DNA from: Enterobacterales bacterium
Lineage (GTDB): Bacteria; Pseudomonadota; Gammaproteobacteria; Enterobacterales; Succinivibrionaceae
DNA: 12,845 nt
Direction of reading: 5' to 3'
Assembly (NCBI GenBank): GCA_900768635.1
Contig: CAAGDP010000038.1
Location: 1 to 12,845, forward strand
The notes under the pieces are model-generated. The model made no database searches, was not told the origin of the DNA, and saw only the letters and a program-made list of their open reading frames with translations. Shown here piece after piece: positions 1 through 8,610 of this stretch. A program made the position numbers and the translations under genes. Every line of letters begins with the position of its first letter. The stretch's first letter is position 1.

Positions 1-225
1 AAAAGTTGATAACGCTCCAGGGACAGAAGATTTCAGTGTTACCAAATTTATAACCGTCATACCATCTTGTTAGTGATGAACCTGTTCGTTTGCCGTTTTC
101 TTTGGGAGATACGAAGAATTTTTAATTGAGCCGGTTTTATCTATATAGGCAACATCATGAACTATTAAGGTGTTAAAATCTTCTTCACCTGCAGTTACTG
201 CTTGTTCTATAGCAGTTTCCTGCAT
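1..225 (-). pseudogene. Decayed AAA-ATPase-like / PD-(D/E)XK nuclease family gene, 5' part, frame-disrupted, cut by window edge
   Basis: Read on the minus strand, an ATG at 225-223 has a good GGGAG ribosome site just upstream (about 234-238). It opens 51 codons that include DFNTLIVHDVAYIDKTGSIK, which resembles the N-terminal 'DF..L...-.YVDKT..I' segment of the widespread AAA-ATPase-like/PD-(D/E)XK proteins (PF09820/PF08011 type). The frame stops at TAA (72-70). From 64 down to 2 a different frame encodes WYDGYKFGNTEIFCPWSVIN, the hallmark 'WYdGYkFG.teiyCPWsVlN' motif that lies some 200 residues later in intact members. The Walker A region that should lie between the two segments is absent. 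The gene therefore appears to have suffered an internal deletion plus a frameshift. Recognition rests on remembered family motifs; the rest of the gene lies outside the window. Confidence 0.72.
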
Positions 226-820
226 AATATTTCTCCCATAGGTCTCAAAACCTGCAGAATGACACTGGGATCCTTAAGGCTCAGTCACTAATAACCGGAA
301 TATAGTCTGCATTAAAAACTATTCGACGGTACCGGTCAATATTCCTGATATTATGAGGTGATTATACTTACATTTTGCGTTTAAACAGTGATATTTGCTT
401 ATGCTTCCGGCGTTTGTATGCTGTCTCACTCTTATCAATTAAAATTTAGATAGAACCAAAAATCTTTACAGCGACATATCAGACTTATTGAATCCGGCTT
501 TTCTAAAATTTTCTCTCAGTTCAAGGGATTATTAAGACTGCTTAAAATGCACAAAACGGATTAACTGTGAATGGCAACACTCTGCACGGTGCATAAAGGA
601 TTATCATGAAAAAAGCAGTCTGGATTATTGCTGACTGTTATAATTAACCTGAGGATTCCAATGCTTTTTCCTGAAGTATTACCGCTTGTGGGTATTTGTT
701 CCGGAAGATCATAATTTTGCAGACTGATATCAGTAAAAATAGTTGTGTCTGGCGTATAATTACCTGGTTCATGATTTCCTTTGATATTGCTTTTCATTCA
801 GCTTGGGGGTTGAAACTTTT
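226..820. other. Non-coding stretch between the AAA-ATPase remnant and sbcD
   Basis: I find no convincing gene here. An open frame on the minus strand at 561-797 lacks recognisable motifs and a ribosome site. Visible structure includes a 9-bp inverted repeat AGACTGCTT (535-543) / AAGCAGTCT (613-621), and a weak minus-strand hairpin (CAGTC/GACTG, about 617-638) followed by a run of six T (609-614), which could be a minor terminator. A perfect 12-bp palindrome ACTGATATCAGT lies at 723-734 and a TATAAT hexamer at 755-760. The right part probably contains the sbcD promoter; the left part may be decayed accessory DNA. Confidence 0.55.
723..760 (+). promoter_or_regulatory. Possible sbcD promoter with palindromic operator-like site
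   Basis: A perfect TATAAT at 755-760 sits 60 bases upstream of the sbcD start codon. There is no good -35 box at 17 bases. The space where a -35 would lie is next to a perfect 12-bp palindrome, ACTGATATCAGT (723-734), that could be a regulator site. The promoter assignment is an inference from one hexamer in an AT-rich region. Confidence 0.3.
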
Positions 821-2092
821 ATGAAAATATTACATACCGCTGACTGGCATCTCGGTCATACATTGAACTCCCGGAGCAGAGTTTATGAGCACAAATGCTT
901 TTTAAACTTTCTGAAGGATACCATAGCAACTGAAAAACCTGATGTTTTAATCATTAGTGGTGATATTTTTGATACTGCCGCACCCAGTTCTGATGCTTTG
1001 AGTCAGTATTTCAATTTCGTATCCTCACTGAAGGAAAACTTATCCTGGTCAATGCAAATCGTTGTTATTGCAGGAAATCATGATTCTGCCGCACGCCTGA
1101 ATGTCTTCGGTATTCTGCTTAAATACATTAATGTTAAAGTAATAGGAAAACTACCTCTTCTGGATAATTGCCGTCCGGACTATGATAGTCTTATGTTTCC
1201 TGTGGAACGCAACGGTCAGGTGGAAGGGGTAATAGCTGCAGTGCCTTTTATCCGGGGAGCGGATCTTCCGGTGGAGTATGTAAACGCCCGGACCCCGGAA
1301 AACTCTGATCAGTATGTGGAAGGTTATCGTCTTATTTATCAGGAACTCCTGTCCAATATTCGCAGAAAGTACGGAGAGAATGTGCCGGTTATAGCCACAG
1401 GACATACTTTTGTAACTTCTGCTTTGGTATCGGAATCTTCTGAAGTTCCCATTTTCTGTGGTAATCAGCAGTCAGTTCCTCAGAATATTTTTGATGGCTA
1501 TGACTATGTGGCCCTTGGGCATCTTCATCGTCCTCAGGCTTTGGGTGCAGATGGCAGAATTGTTTATGCCGGTTCACCTTTCCCTTTGGATTTTGCAGAG
1601 AAAAATTATCGTAACCGACTTATGGTAATTGAAAATGATCAAAATAAGAAACTCATCTGGCGGGAGATTCGTATTCCTCGGTTTGTTCGTTTTGTGGAAG
1701 TTCCGGAAAGTGGCAGTGATACTTTGGATGAGGTTTTAAAACAACTTTCCCAGTTGCCGGATCCCGGAGTGGTAGATCCTGAGCAGTACCCATATTTAGC
1801 CATTCATGTCCTGATTGACAAACCGCCTTATAACCTGATAGGAACTATTGATCAGAAATTGGAAAATGCTCATTACCGGAAAATTAAAATATCTATTGAT
1901 GATGCCAAAAAATATGCTGATGACAGTAATGAGTTTTATCATAAGGATGTGCGGGAAATGACATTGGACGATGCTTTCCGTGCATTTTTTAAGCTTCGCT
2001 CACCAGATCATGGGGAGCCAACAGCTGAAGATATGATGGTTTATCATGAAATAGTGGATAATTGCCGCAGTCAGATGAAGGAAAACGATTAG
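821..2092 (+). CDS. sbcD: Exonuclease subunit SbcD (Mre11-like metallophosphoesterase)
   Basis: This is the nuclease subunit of the SbcCD complex, which with SbcC cleaves DNA hairpins and processes double-strand ends with Mn-dependent activity. The 423-residue protein shows the calcineurin-like phosphoesterase motifs in order: DWHLGH (residues 8-13), GDIFD (47-51), GNHD (85-88), GHTFVT with H195, and GHLH (233-236). Together these supply the two-metal site. A C-terminal capping region follows. I chose the ATG at 821 because it begins MKILHTADWHLGH, the normal N-terminus of the family, and has a G-rich ribosome site (GGGGG, 805-809). An in-frame TTG at 803 would add six residues and use the ribosome site itself as coding sequence. 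The TAG stop is one base before the sbcC start, so the two subunits are almost certainly co-translated. Confidence 0.97.
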   Translation: MKILHTADWHLGHTLNSRSRVYEHKCFLNFLKDTIATEKPDVLIISGDIFDTAAPSSDALSQYFNFVSSLKENLSWSMQIVVIAGNHDSAARLNVFGILLKYINVKVIGKLPLLDNCRPDYDSLMFPVERNGQVEGVIAAVPFIRGADLPVEYVNARTPENSDQYVEGYRLIYQELLSNIRRKYGENVPVIATGHTFVTSALVSESSEVPIFCGNQQSVPQNIFDGYDYVALGHLHRPQALGADGRIVYAGSPFPLDFAEKNYRNRLMVIENDQNKKLIWREIRIPRFVRFVEVPESGSDTLDEVLKQLSQLPDPGVVDPEQYPYLAIHVLIDKPPYNLIGTIDQKLENAHYRKIKISIDDAKKYADDSNEFYHKDVREMTLDDAFRAFFKLRSPDHGEPTAEDMMVYHEIVDNCRSQMKEND

Positions 2093-2093
2093 T

Positions 2094-5000
2094 ATGAAAA
2101 TTTTAAAAATCGGTGGAGAAAACCTGGCATCTCTTACTTCGCCATTTGAAGTTGATTTATCATCCGGGATTTTCCGGGATAACGGATTGTTTTCCATTAC
2201 AGGTCCTACAGGTGCAGGCAAAACTACAATTCTGGATGCCATGACTCTGGCTCTTTACGGGATGACCAACCGTCTGGGGAATACCCGGGGGGTTATTAAA
2301 TATACCAACAGTTCCACAGGTATAACTAATAACGATCCTAAAAATGTTATGTCCTATGGCAAGGTGAGCTGCTGTGCATATGCAGTATTTCAGGTAGATG
2401 AACGGGGAGCGGATAACGGTATCTACAAAGCTGTATGGAGAGTTCGGCGGGCACGGAATTCCATTACCGGCACATTTCAGGATGAGCAGCGCAGTGTATT
2501 CCGGATCCTTCCTTCCGGACAGGAGCAGGAATGTGCCTCCGGTAAAAAACAGACAGTAGCACTTATTTCCCGTCTGATTGGTCTGGATTGGGAAAAATTC
2601 CGGAAAATTGTCATTCTTCCGCAGGGAAGTTTTGCAGTTTTTCTTCAGTCTAATGAACAGGAGCGTTCTGCATTGCTGGAGCAGATCACCGGTACTGAAA
2701 TTTATAGAAAAATTTCCCGGGAGGCTTTTTCCTACCGGAAAAATCTGGAGCAGGAGCTTAAACATCATCAGGATATGTTGGCAACTTTGCGTAAATATTC
2801 TCCGGAGGATTACCGTCAGGCTCAGGAGTTTATTAATGACAATGCACCTGCCAGAGAAAATTTGGAGAAATTAAAAAATCAGCTGGCACTGATTGATAAT
2901 TCAGCAAAAGATTTAGCCGAAATAAAAGCAAAGTTGCAGGATGCCAGGGCAAAACTGGAAGATGTGCAAAAGGTGCAAAATCAGCTGGCGGATACCAGAA
3001 ACTTTGTGGCCGATTATGATTCCTGCAGTTCCCAGCGATCTAACTACGAGGGTTTAAAAAATGCCGGTCAACAGCTGGAAAGCCTGACCGGATATATTAA
3101 GAAGACCAGAGAAGATCGTGAAGAGCTTTCCCGGAATATTGAAGAAGCTGAACGCAATAAAGAAATAGCTACCAAAGCTTATGAAGATTTTGATCGCTCC
3201 TACCATCAGAACTACAGCAAAATTGAAATGGCCAGAAAGTTGGATGAACAGCTCTTAGCTCTTGATGCCCAGCTTAAGGATGCACAGAATGATTACAATG
3301 AGGTGGCAGCCCAGCGTCAATCCGAGGAGGATAATCTCGCCCGGGAAGAAAATGAGCTGAACAAACTTTGCATCACCCGGGATGAATATTCAAATTTCCT
3401 GAATCTTCACAGTGAAATAAAAAATTACTATTACCGCCGGGAAAATATCGGCAAACATATGTGGGTCCTTGCACAAGGCGATGTGGACAGAAGTCAGCAG
3501 CTGAAAACCGAAGCTGAACTGGATGAAAATATCCGAGAACAGCGGAAAATCCGTGATGATAGGGAAAATGAAGTAGCTGAAGCCAAGGAACGTCTGGAAC
3601 ATTTAACTTCCGAATTACAGACTGCAGATGCCCACCGGACAGCTCTTTCGGAGGAGGAACCACTTAAGAGTCAGAAAATTTACGCACAGGAACAGGAATA
3701 TTATTATCAAGTTCTCCAGGCTGTTAAGGGTTATGAAAATAATTTTGACCGGCTGGATGAACAGCAGAAACTTATTGAAAACTTATCCCATGAAATTGCC
3801 CGACTGGAGTCTGTTCATAATGATTTAGTTGCCGGGGAAGAGGATATCCGAAACCGGGAGGAGCAGAGTCAGCAATTATTGGAAGATCTTAAACAGCAGT
3901 CCGGTCTGGGCGTATTCAGAGCCAAACTTAAAATCGGTGATCATTGTCCCTTGTGTAATGCTCTGGTAACTGAGCTCAGCTCTCAGCTGGAAAGTCTGCA
4001 GGAAGAGCGTCTGCGTTCCGCTGAAGAAGCCGTTACTGCTCTGAAAAAGGAACATGCGGATAATCTTGATAAGCAACAGAAAGTGTATGACGAACTGGTT
4101 GCACTTAAACAGCAATGCTCCAATTCTCAGACTGTTAAAGATACTACCGGTGAACATCTTTTTCAGCAGTGCTCCAAATTAGATGAAGAATCGTCGAAAC
4201 GTAATCTGAACATTTCCTGGCTTGATCCTGACGGCAATGCGGTTCGTGCTGTTTTTGTCAGAGCTGTGAATGAAATTTCCCAACGGTATCAGGAAGTGTC
4301 TTCGGTATTAGAGCAGTGCCAGATCCAGGAAAAGGAATTGAAACAGCTGGAGAAAAACTGCAATGAGCTGTTTAAAGAACACAGTGCCTGCCTTAATGAA
4401 TACAATAACCTGCAGAAGTCCCGGGAAGCTGCATCCGCAGATTTACAGAAATTGCTGGAATCCAAGGAACAGTTGTCTTCAGATATATCATCCACAGAGG
4501 TGAAGCTGAATAACAGCAGAGAATATCTGAAAGAATGTATGGGAGAAAGCTGGCAGGATCTCACTAATGATATTTTGGGAGATCAGCTCACCAGTGAAGA
4601 AAAATCTGTTGCAATTGAAAAATGGGTAAAAGATTGCAGTACTTATGAAGAATGCAATGATAATTTCCAGAGTGTGATTGACGAGATTAATGCCAAGAAT
4701 CAGATTATCTCCAATCTGAAGGCCAACCTTAATGTTACCTATGAAAAAGCTAAAGGAAGCCAGAGCAATCTGGATAAATTACAGATGGACCTCTCCAAAC
4801 TTAAGGAGGAGCGTCTGGCAAGTCTGGATAATCCTGACGCTTCTGATGCGTTAAATCGTCTGGAGAATGAAAAAACTGCCCTGGAGCATAACAGAAATGA
4901 AGCTGATAAAGATTATATTCAGCTGAAGGAAAAGGATATTGAACTTAATACTCAACTGGAATCCTACGAAAGCGAGCATCAGAAATGCACCAGAAATATC

Positions 5001-5927
5001 GGTGAATACCAGGAAAAAATTAATGAATATCTGTCAACCCATTCCATTTCCCGGGAGAGGTTTGATGAGGTGATGTCAGCATCTTCTGATGACATCGGCT
5101 CCATGCGCAGGGAAATTTCCAATGCAGAAACAGCTGTTCAGACTGCAGATACCCAGGTGCACACCTTTGCAGAGCAGGTAGAGCTGAGTAAGTCCAAGTT
5201 GCACAGTTTTATCCGGGAAATCCCGGGAGTGGTAACCGATGAAGACGGGGATTTGGTGGATGAATCTTGGCGAAACCGGCAGATGTCTCAGCTTAATGAG
5301 CTGGTCAACCAGCTTAACTCCTATCAGGTGGTAGTAACCTGTTATCAGGAACAGGAAAAACAGGCTGCCGAATTTTCTGAAAAAATCTCCCATCTGGAAA
5401 AACGGGTGGAGGCGGCATCTCGGGTCTGCTCCATTATAGCCAGTCAGAATGGAGATGTTTTCTCCCGTTTTGTTCAGAGTATTACTTTCAGACGTCTGGT
5501 TACTTTTGCCAATCAGCATCTGCAGGTTATGAATCGCCGTTATCAGCTGGCTGCAGTAGATAATGATGATAATAATTCCCAGTCCCTGGGTTTGCAGGTG
5601 ATTGATAATGATCAGGGTGGATGTCGAAGGGGATCTGAAACTCTTTCAGGTGGTGAAAGTTTTATTGTTTCACTTGCTCTTGCCTTAAGTATGGCTGAAC
5701 TTTCCAATGTAACCTGCAAGGTGGAGTCTCTGTTTATCGATGAAGGTTTTGGTACGCTGGATCCGAAAAATCTGGATGTGGTGATAAAAGCACTGGATTC
5801 TCTCCAGCAAACTGGCCGGCAGATCGGGGTAATAACTCATGTGGAAGGTATTATTGAGCGTATTGCAGCTCAGGTGGAAGTGGTCAGAGTTGGCATGGGT
5901 GCCAGCCGGATCAGGGTTCACAGCTGA
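2094..5927 (+). CDS. sbcC: Exonuclease subunit SbcC (Rad50-like SMC ATPase)
   Basis: This is the ATPase and DNA-tethering subunit of SbcCD. The protein has 1277 residues, longer than the E. coli protein (about 1050). The N-terminal ATPase lobe carries Walker A GPTGAGKTT (37-45). Two very long, Glu/Gln/Lys/Leu-rich coiled-coil arms flank the zinc hook CPLC (618-621), close to the midpoint as expected for dimerising hooks. The C-terminal lobe carries the ABC signature LSGGE (1184-1188) and Walker B with FIDEGFG (D1216, E1217), followed by the D-loop and the switch histidine in 'VITHVE'. The ribosome site AAGGAAAA lies inside the end of sbcD, and only one base separates the two genes. The reading frame is intact throughout. 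The extra length relative to E. coli lies in the coiled coils. Confidence 0.97.
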   Translation: MKILKIGGENLASLTSPFEVDLSSGIFRDNGLFSITGPTGAGKTTILDAMTLALYGMTNRLGNTRGVIKYTNSSTGITNNDPKNVMSYGKVSCCAYAVFQVDERGADNGIYKAVWRVRRARNSITGTFQDEQRSVFRILPSGQEQECASGKKQTVALISRLIGLDWEKFRKIVILPQGSFAVFLQSNEQERSALLEQITGTEIYRKISREAFSYRKNLEQELKHHQDMLATLRKYSPEDYRQAQEFINDNAPARENLEKLKNQLALIDNSAKDLAEIKAKLQDARAKLEDVQKVQNQLADTRNFVADYDSCSSQRSNYEGLKNAGQQLESLTGYIKKTREDREELSRNIEEAERNKEIATKAYEDFDRSYHQNYSKIEMARKLDEQLLALDAQLKDAQNDYNEVAAQRQSEEDNLAREENELNKLCITRDEYSNFLNLHSEIKNYYYRRENIGKHMWVLAQGDVDRSQQLKTEAELDENIREQRKIRDDRENEVAEAKERLEHLTSELQTADAHRTALSEEEPLKSQKIYAQEQEYYYQVLQAVKGYENNFDRLDEQQKLIENLSHEIARLESVHNDLVAGEEDIRNREEQSQQLLEDLKQQSGLGVFRAKLKIGDHCPLCNALVTELSSQLESLQEERLRSAEEAVTALKKEHADNLDKQQKVYDELVALKQQCSNSQTVKDTTGEHLFQQCSKLDEESSKRNLNISWLDPDGNAVRAVFVRAVNEISQRYQEVSSVLEQCQIQEKELKQLEKNCNELFKEHSACLNEYNNLQKSREAASADLQKLLESKEQLSSDISSTEVKLNNSREYLKECMGESWQDLTNDILGDQLTSEEKSVAIEKWVKDCSTYEECNDNFQSVIDEINAKNQIISNLKANLNVTYEKAKGSQSNLDKLQMDLSKLKEERLASLDNPDASDALNRLENEKTALEHNRNEADKDYIQLKEKDIELNTQLESYESEHQKCTRNIGEYQEKINEYLSTHSISRERFDEVMSASSDDIGSMRREISNAETAVQTADTQVHTFAEQVELSKSKLHSFIREIPGVVTDEDGDLVDESWRNRQMSQLNELVNQLNSYQVVVTCYQEQEKQAAEFSEKISHLEKRVEAASRVCSIIASQNGDVFSRFVQSITFRRLVTFANQHLQVMNRRYQLAAVDNDDNNSQSLGLQVIDNDQGGCRRGSETLSGGESFIVSLALALSMAELSNVTCKVESLFIDEGFGTLDPKNLDVVIKALDSLQQTGRQIGVITHVEGIIERIAAQVEVVRVGMGASRIRVHS

Positions 5928-5975
5928 TTTAGAGGACAGCAGGTGCAGGTATCAGAACTGCGCCGGGATAAAAAA

Positions 5976-6707
5976 ATGAACAAAGAATTTTCCAGTGTGG
6001 TAGTGATTGGCGGTACATCTGTTCTGGCTCAGGCCATAATCAGAGAGATTCCGGAAATTACGGATTTATGTCTGGTAGGAAGAACTGAACAGAGACTTGA
6101 AACTGTGGCAGATCTGTTTCCCAATCAAAGAGTGCGGATCCTTTCAGGAGATATTGTAAGTCCGGAAGGCATCGCTCAGATGTATACAGAACTGCCTGAT
6201 CCTGAAGATATAGATTTGGTTATCATCGCCATGGGGCGACTTTGTGACAGTACCGAGCATGATACAGACGAGCTTTCAGCACTTATGCGGGTAAATCTCC
6301 TGGCTCCCCAGATGTGGATTGAGGAATTTCTCCGGGAACATCGCATCTCTCCTTTGTCAATTGCGGTAATCGGATCAGTGGCAGGAGATCGGGTGCGGGC
6401 TTCCAATTACTGGTACGGTACCAGTAAAGCCGGACTGGAGGATTTTCTGACAGGGGTGGGTGCCTATGCTTATCAAAATCATTTCCCGGTTTCCTTCACT
6501 TTGATTAAGCCGGGATTGGTAGATACGCCTATGATTGCTGATCGCCGGGATCGCCGGCTGGTGGTACCACCGTCTCAGGCTGCCAGAAGAGCAGTGGCTG
6601 CAGTCAGAAAGGGTAAAAGAGTCGTTTATACTCCTTTCTGGTGGGGCTTTATAATGAGCATAATGAAAAGACTGCCTTATTTTATCTTCCGGAAAATTAA
6701 ATACTGA
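5976..6707 (+). CDS. Short-chain dehydrogenase/reductase, DprE2-like
   Basis: This is an NAD(P)-dependent Rossmann-fold oxidoreductase of 243 residues if started at the ATG at 5976. It shows a modified glycine-rich cofactor motif GGTSVLAQ (residues 12-19), VNLL (the conserved Asn), and the catalytic Ser in GSVAGDRVR (S134) with Y147 and K151 of YxxxK. The stretch GSVAGDRVRASNYWYGTSKA and the C-terminal 'VVYTPFWW...LP..IFRKI' resemble DprE2, the ketoreductase half of the decaprenyl-phosphoryl-ribose to arabinose epimerase. The substrate is an inference. An alternative GTG at 5943 has a better Shine-Dalgarno (AGAGGA 5931-5936, six bases away) and would add 11 residues. I prefer 5976 because the Rossmann strand should start near the N-terminus. 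The gene follows sbcC closely and is probably in the same transcript. No DprE1 partner is in view. Confidence 0.85.
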   Translation: MNKEFSSVVVIGGTSVLAQAIIREIPEITDLCLVGRTEQRLETVADLFPNQRVRILSGDIVSPEGIAQMYTELPDPEDIDLVIIAMGRLCDSTEHDTDELSALMRVNLLAPQMWIEEFLREHRISPLSIAVIGSVAGDRVRASNYWYGTSKAGLEDFLTGVGAYAYQNHFPVSFTLIKPGLVDTPMIADRRDRRLVVPPSQAARRAVAAVRKGKRVVYTPFWWGFIMSIMKRLPYFIFRKIKY

Positions 6708-6736
6708 CAGTCTTAAAAACAAGATATGGGCGGATC

Positions 6737-7702
6737 CTAGAAATTGTTGAAAAGGGCCAGTTCCTTCAGGGCGTTTTTCCGGTGCTCTTCTCCCTGTGAC
6801 GGCTCAATAATCTTATTTCCCAGTTTCAGTCCGAAAAGACGGTTGGAGGCACTTAGCTGTAAGACTGCATAGGTCATAACCGAAATTTTTTCTTCCAGAT
6901 TACCTGGTATGGTATCCATATCCAGATATTCATTTTCATCTACCGTGGCAGTAAAATCCTTGGCATATAATCCCCGGTTCATAGCTACCTGCTTCCAGGA
7001 AATAAGTGATGGCGGTTCTCCCTCCCGGTAAGGGCGCAAGCCGGACAGTTCATCCATACCCGGCATTTTCCAGTTATCTGAGGCAACTGCAGATCCGGAG
7101 GATGAGGCATTTTCACTAAGATGATAATTTCCCGCCAGCGGACGGGGATAAATCAATGCCTTTTGGTGAAAATCAATAACTACATGGGTGCATATGATCC
7201 CCAGAGGATAAGTTGAGGTGAGAACAAAAGCTCCCGCTTCCAGATAGCCTCTTTTTTCCGGATGAAAAACAATACCCAGCTCTGATCCCTCCTGGATCAC
7301 GTCATAAAATTCGCTAATCCCCTCTTCATTCATAGGCGCAACCTTTAAGGCATGCCGGCGGTTGCGGGTACTTACTTTCAGGCGAAAACGGACTGTTTCT
7401 CCTGCAAAATGATCCGGGGTATCCAGGGGCTCCACTGTTATTTCATTCATATTGGCATAACTGTCAAGAATTACAAAAGGTAATGCTCCCAGTAGCAGAC
7501 AGCACAGAATAATAATCAGGTTATTCTGGTAGTTGATCCCCAGAAGAAAAAGAATAAAGGCACATATGAGGTACAGAAAACCGGCAGCAGTAGGATAGAT
7601 GCGGATATGGCTGTAACCCACGAGCAGCGGTGGGGTCATTTCCCGGTGCATATAAATATTAATACGCCGGTATATGAACTTTCGTAGTTTTTCGCAGGCC
7701 AT
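6737..7702 (-). CDS. DUF58 domain-containing membrane protein
   Basis: This 321-residue protein is the usual partner of MoxR ATPases. Two hydrophobic segments near the N-terminus (about 40-58 and 61-80) form a membrane hairpin. A beta-rich region with an FPFG-like 'YPLGII' (about 165-170) comes next, followed by the DUF58 hallmark: RPYREGEPPSLISWKQVAM (223-241), ending in a 'YAKDF' that matches the usual 'l.vkeF'. DUF58 proteins have a vWA-like fold; members work with MoxR in envelope-related or metal-insertion roles that are poorly defined. The start overlaps the moxR stop as TGATG (7700-7704), a sign of translational coupling. In many genomes a transglutaminase-like gene follows; here the next gene is the convergent SDR, ending 29 bases away with no clear terminator between them. 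Confidence 0.9.
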   Translation of the reverse strand: MACEKLRKFIYRRINIYMHREMTPPLLVGYSHIRIYPTAAGFLYLICAFILFLLGINYQNNLIIILCCLLLGALPFVILDSYANMNEITVEPLDTPDHFAGETVRFRLKVSTRNRRHALKVAPMNEEGISEFYDVIQEGSELGIVFHPEKRGYLEAGAFVLTSTYPLGIICTHVVIDFHQKALIYPRPLAGNYHLSENASSSGSAVASDNWKMPGMDELSGLRPYREGEPPSLISWKQVAMNRGLYAKDFTATVDENEYLDMDTIPGNLEEKISVMTYAVLQLSASNRLFGLKLGNKIIEPSQGEEHRKNALKELALFNNF

Positions 7703-8610
7703 CAGTTTAAAGGATCCACAGTGTCAATAATCATGCGAGATAAAGTATTGCCGCTGCCGGCAGTGCCTACACCCCGGCGCATGCGATGCTCGGCCACATA
7801 AGGGAATACAGCTTGCACATCATCAGGGAGAATATAATCACGTCCGTTAATATATGCCCAGGCTTTTGCACAGGACAGCAGTGCTTTTGATGCCCGAGGA
7901 GACAGGGGATTAGGGATTTTTCCGGAGGTGCGGGTGGCGTTAACCAGACGTAGCAGATAGTTCAAAGCTTCATCGGATACGGAGATCATATCTACTTCAG
8001 CCTGCATTTTAAGCAAATCATGGGTATTAAAAACCGGTGAAAGATCGGTTTTACCATATGTCCCGGATAACATACGTTTTTCGGCAGCCAGAGATGGATA
8101 GCCGATTTCAATACGCATGGTAAAGCGATCCAGTTCTGATTCTGGCAGAGCAAAGGTGCCACTTTGATCCTGAGGATTTTGGGTGGCAATAACAAAGAAT
8201 GGTTTAGGAAGCTGGTAGGTGTTTTTGTCTGCTGAAACCTGATATTCGGCCATGGCTTCCAGAAGAGCACTTTGAGTGCGGGAGCTTCCCCGGTTAATTT
8301 CATCAGCCAGAAGAATCTGGGTGAATACCGGGCCTGGTTTAAATTCAAACTCCTGAGTATTGGCATTAAAAATTGACATGCCGATTAAGTCTGCAGGTAG
8401 CATATCTGATGTGAATTGCACCCGCTTATAGTCCAGTCCCATTAGTCTGGCAAGTGCGGAAGCCAGTGTGGTTTTTCCCATTCCGGGAAGATCTTCCAAA
8501 AGAAGATGTCCCCGGGCCAGAAGACAGGCTGTGGCCAGACGTATTGCCTGTTTTTTATCCAGCAGGGTTTCATCTAGTTTTTGAAATACTTTTTCCAGAT
8601 TATGATTCAT
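7702..8610 (-). CDS. MoxR-family AAA+ ATPase
   Basis: This 302-residue AAA+ chaperone-like ATPase shows Walker A GMGKTT (43-48), Walker B LLADEINR (100-107, D103/E104) and sensor 1 ATQNP (142-146). The ELDRF segment (159-163) is typical of MoxR, and the C-terminal lid domain has the 'SPRASKALL' sensor-2 region. Proteins of this group help assemble or activate partners carrying vWA-like domains, and here the coupled DUF58 gene is the obvious partner. The ATG at 8610 is preceded by AAGG (8618-8621) seven bases away. That ribosome site is the end of a near-perfect palindrome (8618-8630), so a small hairpin could cover it. The first residues (MNHNLEKVFQKLDETLLDKK) fit the family start. Confidence 0.94.
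   Translation of the reverse strand: MNHNLEKVFQKLDETLLDKKQAIRLATACLLARGHLLLEDLPGMGKTTLASALARLMGLDYKRVQFTSDMLPADLIGMSIFNANTQEFEFKPGPVFTQILLADEINRGSSRTQSALLEAMAEYQVSADKNTYQLPKPFFVIATQNPQDQSGTFALPESELDRFTMRIEIGYPSLAAEKRMLSGTYGKTDLSPVFNTHDLLKMQAEVDMISVSDEALNYLLRLVNATRTSGKIPNPLSPRASKALLSCAKAWAYINGRDYILPDDVQAVFPYVAEHRMRRGVGTAGSGNTLSRMIIDTVDPLN

Noticed and set aside
535..621. 9-bp inverted repeat AGACTGCTT / AAGCAGTCT as ends of a small mobile element
   Set aside because: The arms are short and only about 70 bases apart, with no flanking duplication or internal gene. It is probably chance.
561..797. 78-codon minus-strand open frame
   Set aside because: It has no recognisable motif and no ribosome site, overlaps the probable sbcD promoter, and passes through a possible minus-strand hairpin. 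It is treated as chance.
2160..2768. 202-codon minus-strand open frame inside sbcC
   Set aside because: It lies fully antisense to the ATPase lobe of sbcC and has a Cys/Pro/Ser-rich composition typical of a shadow frame. The same applies to 5076-5519 and the other frames within sbcC.
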